This document shows, piece by piece, positions 51,237 through 62,839 of a stretch of 64,000 nt of DNA. How positions within the stretch are numbered: position 1 is the first letter of the stretch; each line of letters opens with the position of its first letter. Source of the stretch: Odiellus spinosus (Eukaryota > Arthropoda > Arachnida > Opiliones > Phalangiidae); assembly GCA_963920705.1 (NCBI GenBank), contig CAWUCO010000066.1, forward strand, positions 169,501 through 233,500, in the 5' to 3' direction. The position numbers and the translations under genes are program-made. The notes under the pieces are model-generated. The model ran no database searches, was not told the DNA's origin, and worked only from the letters and a program-made list of their open reading frames with translations.

Positions 51237-53779
51237 TAATGTCATTTTTATCGTTAACTGAAAATTGCAGTCAGTGGGTTCTTCTACTAGGATAACCCTC
51301 AAATTTTGACCATTTTATTATAGCATAAGTATCCCATTATATTCACCCTAATTCACCGTAATTGGCCTTATTCCTTTTCAGCGCCACCTCGACCGAGCGG
51401 CGAAAATTGGAACCTTCGAGACCGGTCACCAATCAGATTTCGCCATTCTCAGAATTTTTTCAATATAAAAACATATTTCTGCTATTCGCGAATTTCCCCG
51501 CTTCGGCCACAAAAATGTTTTCTATTAAATATTAATTGAAAGAAGGGAATTAAAACAGCTTAAAACTTGTTAAAAAAGTTGTGCTTTACAAGATACGTCA
51601 GTTTTCAAAAGGTAAAAATTACATTTACATCATTTAAAAAATTAAAACTTATTTAGCTCGTTAAGCCTTGGTCCTTTGTTCATAACGTATTCGTGCCTTG
51701 ATACTACATACTAGTTTCGCAAGGCGAACTAAATGGGCTACTATTTTAGCATTGCAAGACAAGGAAGCCTAATTTTGTTCATTTTTATTTTTGTTGGACA
51801 ATAAAGTTTGAACTACCCGCCTGAAGAGAAAACATGTTTAGTACCCCCAAAGTACGCCGCGGCAGCCGCCATCTAGAGAAGAAAATCATTTTTACTTTAT
51901 TTTGTCGTCTGAAACAATTTGATTTTGTAAATCTCGCAATAAAAACACTATTCTGCATAAAATAGGCAGTAATTGTCACATTTAAATCACAATTAACTTT
52001 CTTATATAAGAATTTAGTTACGGTGATAATGCTGCGGAAGCTTAATGAACGCTATCAATGGTTCGTAAGAAAAGAATCAAATTACATTATTCTACCAGTG
52101 GCTAACTAAGTTTATGGAACAATAATTATATCACTTTTACATGTTTACAAATATTTTCTGGGTCTCAGAAGGCAGGCGTTCAGTGATCGCTAATCAAATA
52201 TTTCATCGGTCAAACTTGGTAATAGACATACAAGATCTTGTGAGTACGAAATCTAAATCATCATTTCTTTCAAGAGTTTAAAATAAGTGTTAATGTAATT
52301 TAATTCAGATTTCTTGAGTTATGAAATAGTAAATATATGTATACTGCAAGAATTGGAGGATTAACGTCAGGTTTTGATAATTTTCTACGATCCATTGCGT
52401 TTAGTGAAAATGCTTTCCGTGCTCGTACCATCTTGGTGAAGATAATCACATTTTTGTTTCTCTACAAGCTTCTCTCGGGTTAATTATAAGTTTTCATTTA
52501 TTCTTCGTCGAGGTGGAATGCATTTCTAAAAATTTACTGTTGAAAACATGAGTTCCGAAGCTCTCTGTCCTATCTTATCCGGCTGATAGATTCATGTCCG
52601 ACCGATGAAATATTTGATAAGCGATCACAGAATGCATGCTTTCTGAGACCCAGAAAATATTTGTAAACATGTAAAAGTGATATTATTATTGTTTAATAAA
52701 CTTAATTAGCGACTGGTAGAATACTGTAATTTGATTCTTTTCTTACGAACCCTTGATAGCGTTCACTAAGCTTCCGCAGCATTACCACCGTAACTAAATT
52801 TTTATATAAGTTAACTGTGATTTCAAAGAGACAGCTACTGCCTATTTTATGCAGAACAATCTTTTTGCGAGATTTACAAAATGAAACTGTTTCAGACGAC
52901 AACATAAAGTTAAAATGATTTTCTTCTCTAGATGGCGGCTGCCGCAGAGTACTTTGGGGGGTACTAAACATGTTTTCTCTTCAGACGGGTAGTTCAAACT
53001 TTATTCTCCAACAATAAATGAACCTATTATAAATAAAAATGATCAAAATTAGGCTTCCTCGTCTTGCAATGCTAAAATAGTAACCCATTTAGTTCGCCTT
53101 GCATATCTTGTATGTAGTATCAAAGCATGAATACCTTATAGACAAAGGATCAAGGCTTAGCGACCTAAATAAGTTTTAATTTTCTAAATGTTGTAAATAT
53201 TATTTTCACCTTTTGAAAATTGATGTATCTTGTAAAGCACAACTTTTTTACCAAGTTTTAAGCCGTTTTAATTCCCTCCTCTCAGATAATATTTAATAGA
53301 AAACATTTTTTTGGCCGAAGCGGGGAAATTTGCAAATAGCAGAAATATGTTTTAAAATTGAATAAATTCTGATAATGGCGAAATCTGATTGGTGCCCGGT
53401 TTCAATGGTTTCAATTTTCGCCGCTAGGCCGAGGGACGCTGAATAGGAATTAGGCCAATTAAAAAGTTGGCAAGACTTCTTACCATTTGTTTTTTTAACT
53501 TTAATAATAGATCTATTCTCGGCCTATATAAACGAGATTTACAGATTCGTACTCACAGATGCACCACACCACTAGGTGGTTTACGTTAGCGATTAAAATT
53601 GTGGCGAACCCTCTCGCTTGCGCAATGGTGACGTCTTCAATTGTTTCGACAGTTGTCTCTCACCTATATTTAGATGATAAGAGACCTCTTTCTTACCATC
53701 TTTTGGGCAGATTACTCGAATAAACCGAGGCGATTGAATTTAAATCGCATTACCTCTAAATGTGGCTAATTTAATATAT
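51237..53779 (+). repeat. LTR-like repeat, second copy, interrupted by foldback copy 4
   Basis: 51240-51363 and 53457-53779 together match 43885-44315, including CGGCCTATATAAACGAGATT (53520) and GAATAAACCGAGGCG (53718). The interruption is exactly the foldback element plus one AATT. The right end is followed directly by the gypsy LTR. Confidence 0.8.
51364..53456. mobile_element. Foldback element, copy 4, complete, with AATT target
   Basis: 2093 bp, starting GGCCTTATTCCTTTTCAGCG and ending in the reverse complement GGAATTAGGCC, flanked by AATT (51360-51363 and 53457-53460). The arms are about 0.95 kb and near-symmetrical about 52400-52560. The uninterrupted paralogous site near 43998 reads GTAATTGAAAAGTAGG with one AATT. 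No insertions and no ORF of note; the best reference copy of this family here. Confidence 0.92.
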
Positions 53780-54375
53780 TGTAACCGGCCTTTTCTCTTA
53801 CCAAGTTTAATTCTATGTACCTTGCTGGGGTATGCCTAATTACAATAATCCCTTCTTCTCTTCACGGATTAGTCTATCCCCTCTCGAGATTACAATTGTT
53901 ACTCTTTGGGGCGATACTTCAGATGAGTTCAACTCCGAGGAGGAACTACCACTACTCCAGTGAATTCTGGGCATGCTGAATTTTCCGAGATGTCAAATTC
54001 ACACGTTAATATGAAATGATTTTATTAGACTCCAAAACTTGAATGCAATCGCGACAGTTACATTAATCAAAAAATAACCCGGACAATAATAACGTTTTTC
54101 ACTGGGGGGTTTCTCGCCAACCAATCGCGAAACAAATGTCTTTCTAAGTTCTGACTTGGAACTTAAAGCAAAAATGAATTTTCCAGAGTCCTATTCTCGA
54201 ATGACTTCAAATCTCTCTCTTCCTTATCTCGTAAAAAACTTAAAAAAAGGGGGGGGGGGAGTGGAGGCTTTAGATATGAGGCCGGTGACCCAAAAAAAGG
54301 GACATAAGCCACCCCGTTCCAGGCCGGGTATGTTTTTTCGGGTATCTGGGGCTCATTTTCTGGGGCACCGTTGCA
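53780..54375 (-). repeat. 3' LTR (596 bp)
   Basis: On the minus strand it begins TGCAACGGTGCCCCAG and ends AAGGCCGGTTACA (TG...CA). It matches the other LTR except for about 180 extra bases (about 54035-54225) absent there, plus scattered changes and a longer G-run. Confidence 0.9.
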
Positions 54376-54386
54376 TTCTCCCCCCT
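54376..54386 (-). promoter_or_regulatory. Polypurine tract
   Basis: The minus strand reads AGGGGGGAGAA directly before the TG of the 3' LTR, the plus-strand primer site expected for an LTR element. Confidence 0.85.
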
Positions 54387-54786
54387 GAAAAAAAATGTCC
54401 CGTATTTGAAAAAGTCACGTATTGAATGGAGTTTGTGGAGAGTTATTAATGAAATCGAAAGATAATTAGATATTTGAAAAGTATTTTTTTTAACAATTAA
54501 ACTTGAAAAAAAACTTTTTTTTGAGATCAATATTATCATTTTGAAACCGAATTTTTGAAAAGAAATTTCCAAATCCGAGAAAACTCCAACTTTCGTGAAA
54601 GAAAAATTTAAATCCTTTAAATAAATTCAAAACAATTGAAGAAAAGGGTAGGTTTCTCTCTCTGAGATTCCAATCAAGGTATCGGGATAAATCAATCAGA
54701 AATTTCCTTGAATTGTTATGTGAAAGTTTTCTTTGGATTGAAACGTGTCGAAGGAACTCTTGGAATAGTTGAGTTTGGGGAGATTG

Positions 54787-55443
54787 TTAACTTATTGAAG
54801 AAAAAGCGCCACCGGATGGGGGTTCTCTGGGATCTTGGGATGGTCCACGGCGCGGGTGATTTTGGTCATTTTTACTCTTTTGATGGTTTCGTCGTTGTAG
54901 TTCTCTTTCTCGAGATTTTTGTTGGAATCGAGTTGGACACCATGTAGCGGAGTGTAGATCGACTTTTCCACAGGTCAAGCACATTCCATTTTTTGGCGGG
55001 GGACGCGCGACGGGCCATCCATTTTGGTCGACGGGATACCATCGGGCTTCGTCGCGTCTTGTCATACCCGGAAAGGCTAAAGGAAAATGGTATCGATCGA
55101 GGGGGGCTGATTCCCTGATATTTGGAGGATTTTTCTTCTCTTCTTCTGATAGTTTGACCCGTTTATAACTGGGAACTGGAAGGTGAGCGTAGGCTCTTGG
55201 TGATAAATTCTCGAAGATTTTTGTATTAGGAGGTCTAAGATAGGCTAGAGATCTGGGAGGAATTGATGATGTTTGAACCCGGCGGAAATTCTCGTTAATT
55301 GGCGTTGATTGACTTCCACTTCGTTCGGGTGGGACGTTTCTTTGTTGAGAGATGTCGGGAGAATGTGTTTGTACGACGGAGGATTGTTGGAACTGAATTT
55401 GATTTCTTCTAAATGATTCGTTGTTCCTCCTCCTTTCCGTCAA
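54787..55443 (-). CDS. Accessory ORF with CCHC-like zinc knuckle
   Basis: About 218 codons, opening at a non-ATG codon, so probably a continuation of the upstream accessory frame across a frameshift. N-terminal two thirds is rich in Ser, Pro, Arg and Gln. Residues about 153-168 are CLTCGKVDLHSATWC (C-x2-C-x5-H-x4-C), a near-standard retroviral-type knuckle, followed by a strongly basic tail (RERELQRRNHQKSKND). A second nucleic-acid-binding knuckle downstream of pol is not usual for Ty3/gypsy elements. Function unknown; RNA or DNA binding is a fair inference. Confidence 0.6.
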   Translation of the reverse strand: MTERRRNNESFRRNQIQFQQSSVVQTHSPDISQQRNVPPERSGSQSTPINENFRRVQTSSIPPRSLAYLRPPNTKIFENLSPRAYAHLPVPSYKRVKLSEEEKKNPPNIRESAPLDRYHFPLAFPGMTRRDEARWYPVDQNGWPVARPPPKNGMCLTCGKVDLHSATWCPTRFQQKSRERELQRRNHQKSKNDQNHPRRGPSQDPREPPSGGAFSSIS

Positions 55444-55460
55444 GGAAGGTTATAGCGGGA

Positions 55461-56335
55461 TTATTTCAATGCTACGTGTTTGTGTTCGACTTCCTGACGT
55501 TCCGTCTTCGTTCTGTAAGTTAAATATTGAATTTCCATCCTTCTGGTTAATAGCCGAAAATCGCTGCATCTCAGATCCATGGTTGATTCTCGATCTTGAG
55601 GTGTTTGCGTGGTTATAATTGTCTTAGAACGTACGGATTGAGTTGTAGGTACTTGGGAACTTACAGTGTCCAATTCTTCAGCATGTCTTGGATTTTCCCG
55701 GGTATTCTGAATTTTAAACTCTTCTGATCCTTGAGTTGTTTCTGCGGTCAAATTTTTTTCTTTTTGATGGACTTGATCGGTTTCGATCGGGGATAGATAT
55801 AACTCGCTGGAGATATCCATTCTGGGAGGCGAAATTTCATCTGGTAAGACTGTAATTATATATGGACTTCTTTTTGAAGGGTCATTGAGATGAATAGGTT
55901 CGGATTGGGTAATTTCAATTTTGCTCGGCCTAATTTCCATTTCGTCCTGACTTATTGAAACATTCTCGCATTTGTGTCTTTGAACCTCGCTTTGCTTTTC
56001 GGTCTTTCCCAATTCCGACATAGGAATTTTTTCTCCACCTTCCGCAATGTCCAATTTTTCAGCTTCATCTTCTACAGTAGAGTGGTCTCCCTGTGACAAA
56101 TTCAGATCGTCCCAGGTTGAATTTGATTCTTTCTTGTCTGGACCGGGAAGTACCGATGGTCGAGACATCCGAGGGCCATCTCTCCTCAAACAGTAGAAGA
56201 AATTGGCTCTTCCTCTTCCACCCATGATGATGCGATGTGCGTGATAACTGTCGCTGGGTAACGGTCTTCCTCGTCCTATTCCCGCAATTCGTAGACTGGT
56301 GGGGTTTATTACTTCCGACGGTGTTATCTCCTGAA
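55461..56335 (-). CDS. Accessory ORF opened by a splice acceptor
   Basis: The frame is open from just after AAAAATATTTCAG (acceptor ending at about 56336) through EITPSEVINPTSLRIAGIG and a Gly/Arg stretch (GIGRGRP, GGRGRAN) to a stop at 55461, about 290 codons. The body is acidic and Ser/Thr-rich, with no domain I recognise and no membrane segment. Position after integrase and the pyrimidine-poor but clean acceptor suggest expression from a spliced subgenomic RNA, as env is in errantiviruses, but this is not an envelope protein. Confidence 0.55.
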
Positions 56336-56437
56336 ATATTTTTATTTTTTTTGTTAATTCACGACTAAATGGAAGGATTTTCTACAAGCACGTGTACGTG
56401 CAGCTCAGATCATTGAGCTAAAACATAACTCAAATTT

Positions 56438-57160
56438 CTAAGCTACAATAGTCCTTGAACCTGGAGTTGCCATTCGTACTCTTTGCCATGGGGGTAGAGC
56501 CAAGGGGTTTCTTTCCTCCAAGTCAGTAATATTATTGTTTGCTAAATACTTTGTCACTTCGGTCTGAGATCGTAATCTTCTAGGGTGTGGTCCTGGAGGA
56601 TAGTAGATATCAAATGTTGGGCCTCCTGGTTTTATCGTATGTCGGTAGCATAACTCTCTGACCCATTCTTTTTTAAAGGGTTTCTTTAAGTGAGTTGGGA
56701 CCTTCTGTCTCGATTCTGGTTCTTCTGTTCCAGATGATATATCATCATCAGATTTTTCTTCTAGCAGGTCTTCTGACGTAGAGGTTTTCTTGTCTTCTTT
56801 CTGAGCAGAAAGTTTTTTCTTTCTTCTTTTAAACAATGTTTTCCCTCTTTCTATCGCTACTTCTAATTCTGATGGTGAGATTGATGGCTCTCTATCTCGT
56901 TTTTTGGTGGGCATTGGGATATCCTTGGTTGATGAAGTGCTGTTTTCCATAATTGGGCATAATTTGTTTCTCTCTGGTTCCGAGGATGACATGCTTGAGC
57001 TTAAAGCGTGGGTAACTCTTTTTGTGTCGCTTGGTTTAACTGAAGAGGGTAATTCTTCCTTTTCGGGACTCGTCCGTGGGAGGGGTATGTTTTTCGCTAT
57101 GTCGATAACTCTTTCGGGAGAGTGCTCTTCTCTAGAAGAACCCACTGCTTGGCTAGATTA
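56438..57160 (-). CDS. Retrotransposon accessory protein with MBD (methyl-CpG-binding)-like domain
   Basis: 235 codons from 57145, open to 57160 without an ATG, so probably once continuous with the integrase tail that ends at 57161. Residues 1-150 are low-complexity (Ser, Glu, Lys), with a basic cluster FKRRKKKL near 105. Residues about 155-207 fit the MBD/TAM pattern: KKEWVRELCYR, then GGPTFDIYYPPG (the DVYY strand), then RRLRSQTEVTKYL (the K-RS-x-x-E/L-x-x-YL helix). MBDs bind methylated CpG in MeCP2/MBD2 and DNA more generally in BAZ2-like proteins. In this element it may guide integration or chromatin targeting, as chromodomains do in chromoviruses; that is inference. The domain core shows no stop. 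Confidence 0.68.
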
Positions 57161-57785
57161 TCAATTGAGAAGTTCATGTTGTTGGGTTCTTATACTTTCC
57201 GGACTCATAGAAATACATGGTTGTTGTCTGTTTTCGGGTTCTTGCTCTGAATTTTTTGATGAAGAGAGTGCGGGGTGTTGTATTAACCGTTTTGGTTCGG
57301 TCTCGATTGAATTTCTCGTTGGTTGAATATTATCCACGTCTCTCTGTTCAGACATTCTTGTTTTCTTTTTCTTTCTTAAATCGTTTATGGAGCGTGGTTG
57401 CTCACTGGATTCTGTCGTATGCAATTTTCTTTTATCTTGTTCCTTATTTGGATTTGGTCGTCTTTTCTCCTTGTCGGATGCTTCGGGGCTTTTTGGTTCA
57501 GGTAATTTTTGTTTAGTCCGTAGGTCTGGCAGTGGACTGTCTTGCCGAGCATCTTCTCCGTCAGGTAGTTGTTCTTGTTCCTGTTCGACTTCTTGTGGAT
57601 GTTGTTCTATGTCGAAAGGAATGTCTTGGACTGGATACAATTTTAATTGTGCGATATTGATTGAGCCAAAGTTTTTTCCAGGTATGGCATCAGTTAAGGT
57701 GCATACCAAAGGGCTTAATTTCTTTTCTATTCGGAAGGGTCCTGACCATTTAGGACATAGTTTCGCCATTCGTCCTCGGCTCTAG
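57161..57785 (-). pseudogene. Integrase C-terminal module and disordered tail
   Basis: Continues the integrase one frame away: MAKLCPKWSGPFRIEKKLSP is the GPY/F module (here GPF) that ends Ty3/gypsy integrases, followed by INIAQLKLYP. A 150-residue hydrophilic tail of Gln, Glu, Pro, Ser and Lys follows, with stop at 57161. A one-base frameshift near 57780 separates it from the core. Confidence 0.8.
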
Positions 57786-58505
57786 ATTGAGGATGAGTTA
57801 ATTTCCATACGAGAGTACCAGGTTCGAATTCGAGATTTTCACGCCTTTTGTCATAATATTTTTTTTGTTTAGCTTGAGCTATTCGGGAAAATTCCTTTGC
57901 CCGATTCCATTGTTCGTAGAGAACTTGTATAATCGTTGCTCGATCCTTGAACTCTTCGACCGGCATGCCAATATCGAGATCCCATGGGAGTCTTGGTTCC
58001 CTTCCCATATTAAGATAGAATGGTGAACGTCTAGTTGTCTCGTGGGGAGCCGAGTTGATAGCGAAAGCTAACGAATCTAGGGTTTCGTCCCATTTTCTAT
58101 GATTAGTTCCCACGTATATCGAAATAGTCTCTCTTAAAACTCTATTCACTCGTTCTGTGAGATCCGATTGTGGATGATACGGAGTCGTATAGATTGGAGT
58201 GATTCTGAACAGATCGCATGTTTCCTTCCATAGGGTAGATACAAATTGTCGTCCTCTATCTCTTAAAATTTGTTTCGGAGCGCCCCATCGGCATATTAGA
58301 CTTTTCAAGGCAAGAGCGCAATCCGTCGATGTTATTGCTTCCAATGGTAGCAGTTCGACATATTTTGTCATATAGTCAGTGAAGACTAAGAGAAAGCGAT
58401 TTCCATTTCGACTGATAGGGAAAGGACCCATGATATCCACACCGATCTTATCCCAAGGTGCTGTCGGTTCTGTGGATTGCATCAGGCCAGGTGTGCGTCT
58501 GTTTC
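57727..58505 (-). pseudogene. Integrase catalytic core
   Basis: D,D-35-E core: Asp in KIGVDIMGPF, Asp in ILRDRGRQFVS and Glu in DLTERVNRVLRE, 35 residues after the second Asp. All three catalytic residues are present. It is cut from the zinc-binding part by a frameshift and stop near 58510 and from the C-terminal module near 57780. Confidence 0.9.
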
Positions 58506-58509
58506 GTTT

Positions 58510-60830
58510 TTAATACTGTTGGCATAAAATGCATTGCCTGACGTATTTTCTGACGTCTTTTCTTAAGGATGGCCACCAATAACGGGCTTCTATTTTTTCG
58601 ATGGTTTTGTCTCGGCCTCTGTGTCCTGCCATGGGATGATCATGTAATAGCCTCATCGTTTCTCTTCTCAGCCGAGTTGGTAAGTATATTTTCTCCGGTC
58701 GTCCTCTGAATTCTTTACGGTAAATTAGGTTGTTATGCAAGACAAAACAGGGATGTTGTGGGGCATTTTCTCTAGTTAATTTTTCTATCAAAACTGTCAT
58801 GTCCGGATCCTCTCTTTGGGCTGCGATTATATCGTTACGGTCGAAAATGTGAAAGTTTGCATGAGGATATGGCGGAAGGATGATTGTTCCAAGATCTTGA
58901 TGTTCAATTTCTGAACTAGACGAAGAGTCATTTCCAGGAGTGGACAATCCAATTAACGACATTGCTAATAATCCCAAAGGGGCACGTGATAATGCGTCGG
59001 CGACGACATTCTTGACTCCTCTTTTATGAATGATATTGAAATCAAATGTTTGGAGATACATTGCCCATTTGACGAGTAGTGAGTGGGGCTCCTTCAGACC
59101 GAAAAGCCATTGGAGGCTTTTGTGGTCGGTTATTACGGTAAATGGTAAAGTTTCCAAATAGGGACGAAAGTATCCAACGGCCCAGTATATCGCCAAACAT
59201 TCTCGTTCAGTATTGCTATAATTCAGTTCTGCTTTCGATAGACTTCTACTGGCATAGGCTATTGGAACTTCAATGTCATATTGAACCTGTGACAGCATGG
59301 CTCCTAATCCGATTTCGGAGGCGTCGGTCGTTAGGATACAGGGTAGGTCTGAATTGTACGGTGCAATCGCAGAGGCTGTTGCTATGGCTGCCTTAATTTT
59401 TTGGAAAGCTTCTTCTTGAGCTTGCCCCCATTTAAACGGGACATCTTTTTTCTTTAAGTGGTTTAACGGTGCCACTATGTCTGAGAACTTCGGAACGAAC
59501 CGATGGTGCCACCCGGCCATTCCCAAGAATCGTTGTAGTTGTTTTAGAGTTTTCGGTCGAGGAAAGTCTTTAATGGCTTTAATTTTGGATGGGTCGATAA
59601 ATATTCCTTTCGCATTTATGATATCTCCTAAAACAATGGCTTCCGGTTGAGAGAATCTGCATTTTTTCAACTGTGGAGTCAATCCTGCGTTCTTCAGTTT
59701 ATGCATTACGTATTCGAGGGCATTCTTGTGTTCTCTCCACGTTTCTGAGGCTACGAGAATATCGTCTAGGTATACCACGATGGAGAATGCTTCGGAATCT
59801 CTGAATATTTTGTCCATCGCCCTTTGAAACGTCGAGGGTGCGTTACACAAACCGAAGGCAAGAACGTTGAACTCATATTTACCTGCGTGGGTGATGAAAG
59901 CAGTCTTTGGTTTTGCATCTGGGGCCAGTTCGACCTGCCAATAACCACTTTTTAGATCAACGGCCGTTACGTATTTTGGCTTGCCCATCTTGTTGAACGT
60001 TTCCTCGATACGGGGTGTTGGATATGGATCCTTAACGTTTAGAGCGTTAACTTGTTGTAAGTCCACGCAAAACCGTGTTTTTGTCTTTCCCGTTCCTGAG
60101 CCATCGTCTTGTTCTATAATCACTACTGATGAAGACCAAGGGGATGTTGATGGACGAATGATTCCATCCTTTAGCATTTCGTAGATATGTTCTTCGATAA
60201 TCCTTTTCTTACTGTCACTAACTCTGTAAGGACGTTTATTTACCGGTTTGGCATCTCCAGTATGTATCTCGTGAACGATCAAGTTCGTTTTTCCAACCTT
60301 GTCACTGAATAATTCTGGAAATCGGAGTAATATTTCTTCTAGTTCATTCTTCTGAGTTAGAGACAATGGAGTTGCTTCGACTGCTTCGGATAAATTCTTT
60401 ATTATAATAGGTGAAGGAGGGCCCTTGTCCCTTGATATATCAGTAAAACGAAGGAATTCACCATTTACCTCACATGTCATATTTTTGAAATCCATAGTCA
60501 CGCCCCATTCTTCTAGAAAGTCTTGACCAAGAATAGCGTCACAGAGTAAGGATGGTACGATGTGAAATTCGTGAGAGAAAATTCTTCTGTTGTTGTTTTC
60601 AAAAGTATCTTCGAAATCAAGTTGTGCGGATCCTTTCGTAAAGGTGTATTTTCCGTCACCCATTACGATGCATTCGGAAATTTTCTCATGTGGAATGTAC
60701 TCTTCTCCTCTATGTTTTCAAAGGTGTCTCCATTGTTCGGCACTTATCATCGAGATTTCAGTTCCGATATCTATTCTCATTAGTAGACATGTGTGTTCAA
60801 ATTGTGCTTTGATTTGATGTGATGGTCTTT
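58510..60830 (-). pseudogene. Pol: protease, reverse transcriptase, RNase H, integrase zinc finger
   Basis: Protease start near 60810 reads RIDIGTEISMIS, so the catalytic D-T/S-G is DIG, and a stop follows near 60720. The flap-to-ILG part (DAILGQDFL) opens the 717-codon frame from 60663. RT has the first Asp in TAVDLKSGYW, then FGLCNAPSTFQRAMD and the active-site box YLDD (codons 298-301). RNase H has TTDASEIGLG, NTERECLAI, TDHKSL and VADALSR. The frame ends in the integrase HHCC zinc finger (HDHPMAGHRGR, CILCQQ) with a stop at 58510 caused by a frameshift. RT and RNase H themselves are unbroken. Clade not assigned. Confidence 0.93.
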
Positions 60831-60984
60831 TGGTTAATCCTATTTTTCGTTAAATCGCTGCCAAAGTATATTGGGGCTCTTTAGCGATACAACGGGTACC
60901 TTCGTGGGCTATTGTGTTGTAGCGAGGGGTAGCTGGCCCAAATTTGTGCTTACCGCTGTGGCGTTTCATGGTCGGGATCTTTTT

Positions 60985-61240
60985 GATGGACAATCACGAA
61001 AAATGACCGGTTCCATTGCAATTGAAGCAGATGATATCTTGATTTTGGATGTTTGGTCTTGTTATATTTCGTTGAGTGGTTGATTTACTTGGTTAAGGAG
61101 GGTGAGTTCTTATATTTTGGGAAGTCGTCGTTACGCTTGGTCTGATTCCCGAACCTTGTTGTAAAGTCCTTCTGTTTGCTCCCTGATTCCCGGATGGACG
61201 TGGAGAGGGTGTATAACCCAAAGGTTGGTACTGGTAAGAA
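60985..61240 (-). pseudogene. Gag nucleocapsid region with broken zinc knuckle
   Basis: CFNCNGTGHFS then RDCP is a CCHC knuckle (C-x2-C-x4-H-x4-C) at 60990-61029, but a one-base frameshift falls between its His and last Cys. A hydrophilic Gln/Ser/Pro-rich stretch precedes it. Confidence 0.72.
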
Positions 61241-61248
61241 GGTACGTT

Positions 61249-62838
61249 CTAGGAGGGATGCAGGTGAACTGGATATTGGGGCAGGTAATTTTGAAACTGT
61301 TCAGGAATTAATGGAGTGTTTGGTTGTATAGCTGGTTGAACCTGTGGCCATGCGAAGGTTTGTACTGGAACCTGTTGTATTCCGGGAGGTGCGAATGAAA
61401 AGGATGGCATTCCTGGATATTGAAGTAATATCGAAGGTTGTGCTATATTTGGTGGCATCGCATTTATCGTCGCTGTCGTTGGTTGTTGTGTCATCGGAGT
61501 CACGGGTATATTCATGATCGAACTTGACGTCCAGGGTTTTGGGGTTGAAATTACCGGTTTTATGGTAGTCATCGATGTAGCCGACGTTGTTGATTCCGTT
61601 GATAAATTTCTCTTCAGACCCAAGTTTTCTTCAATCTTGAGGCAATGTTCGTGTAGATCTGCTACGTTGTGAGTGGTTACAAAAGTAAGAATTCCTCGGA
61701 ACTCAGGTCTAATGTTTCTTCTCAACATTTCAATTAATTCGTCTTCCGGTATTGGTGGTATTAAACCTTGGTTTATCCTTGAGTAGAAGGTAAAGAATTC
61801 TATCGTTTCTGAGGGACCTTGTAGTCTGATTTAGCCCTGGCTTGTTCACGATCAGCTCGATAGTGTCTCTTTAGTCTCCCTTGAAACTGACTCCATTCCA
61901 TGGGTTGCGGTAGTCCTCTGTACCAAAATCTGGCATTTCCATGTAGAATCATTGGTAATAAATCCATTTTCTGTGTTTCGGATAGGTTGTTAAACCTTGC
62001 ATACTCGTCATAATCTCTGAAGAACTCAAAAACCTTCTCTCCTTGTTTTCCATGGAACGCTAGGTGTTTCGGTGGTTCGGTGAGTTTTATTCCTCCTTAA
62101 TATCTTTATCAACGAAGTAGATCTGGGAGATAATTGTGGAGATATCGGATACACTTGAGGTGAAACTGATATATTAGTTGCTCTTGGAATGGGAGAAAGT
62201 CTTGATATCGACCTGGATGGTTGAGGTATTCCTGGTGTGCTAGTATAGTTTACTGGAGGTGGCTGTAGTCCTTGAGAAGGAATCCAACCTTGATATGGTT
62301 GCCTGGAAGTTGCTGCTGGTCCACTTCCATAGACTACCGTACTAGACGCTGTTGCTATGAAGCCTTGCTGTGCAAATCCTTGATAGTTTACTTGAGGAGG
62401 GATTGTTAAATTTCTTTGTCCACTTGTCCCTGGAATTTGACTTCCTGATGCTGCTCTTCCTCAAGTCCGAGGTGTTTGACCTCGGCCACGACCAATATTA
62501 CACAGGGGAGTAATGCCAGTTAAACTAGCTACCGACGTCGGTACTTGTGAGACAGTTTGTTGTCCCACCCCAACGTTTGAGGTTAAGGGACGACCTAATT
62601 GAGTCACCGTGTTGGTAGCTGTAGTTAACCATACCTGAGCTCTAAGACTCGTGATATTTTGGGGTTTATGGGAGGAAGAAGCAGTTACTCTGACAAAAGA
62701 AGGAGCAGGAGCTAACCATGCTATAGTGGGTATCATACAAGTAGCCATTATCTGTTGCTGTGTCGAAGCGATAATAAAAAATGCAATACGTAAAAGTAGG
62801 CAAACCGTGTAGAATAAAATCAACAAAAGGGCAGCCAT
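61249..62838 (-). pseudogene. Gag polyprotein
   Basis: The ATG at 62838 (in ATTCCATGGC) opens a frame with an oddly hydrophobic first 25 residues (LLLILFYTVCLLL), so the true start may be later. A TGA at about 62459 and frameshifts near 62100 and 61835 divide it. The middle has the Ty3-type capsid pattern: FEFFRDYDEYA, MILHGNARFWYRG, WSQFQGRLKRHY. The C-terminal segment (61728-61249) continues EMLRRNIRPEFRGIL and then a Pro/Thr/Gln-rich linker to the nucleocapsid. Confidence 0.78.
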
Positions 62839-62839
62839 G

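Noticed and set aside
54787..56335. An envelope gene of an errantivirus type element
   Set aside because: No signal peptide, furin site or membrane segment; the ORFs are hydrophilic and include a zinc knuckle.
57217..57785. Plus-strand ORFs rich in Ser, Cys and Gly opposite the integrase tail
   Set aside because: Antisense of a Gln/Glu/Ser-rich coding strand; composition explains the open frame and no motif fits.
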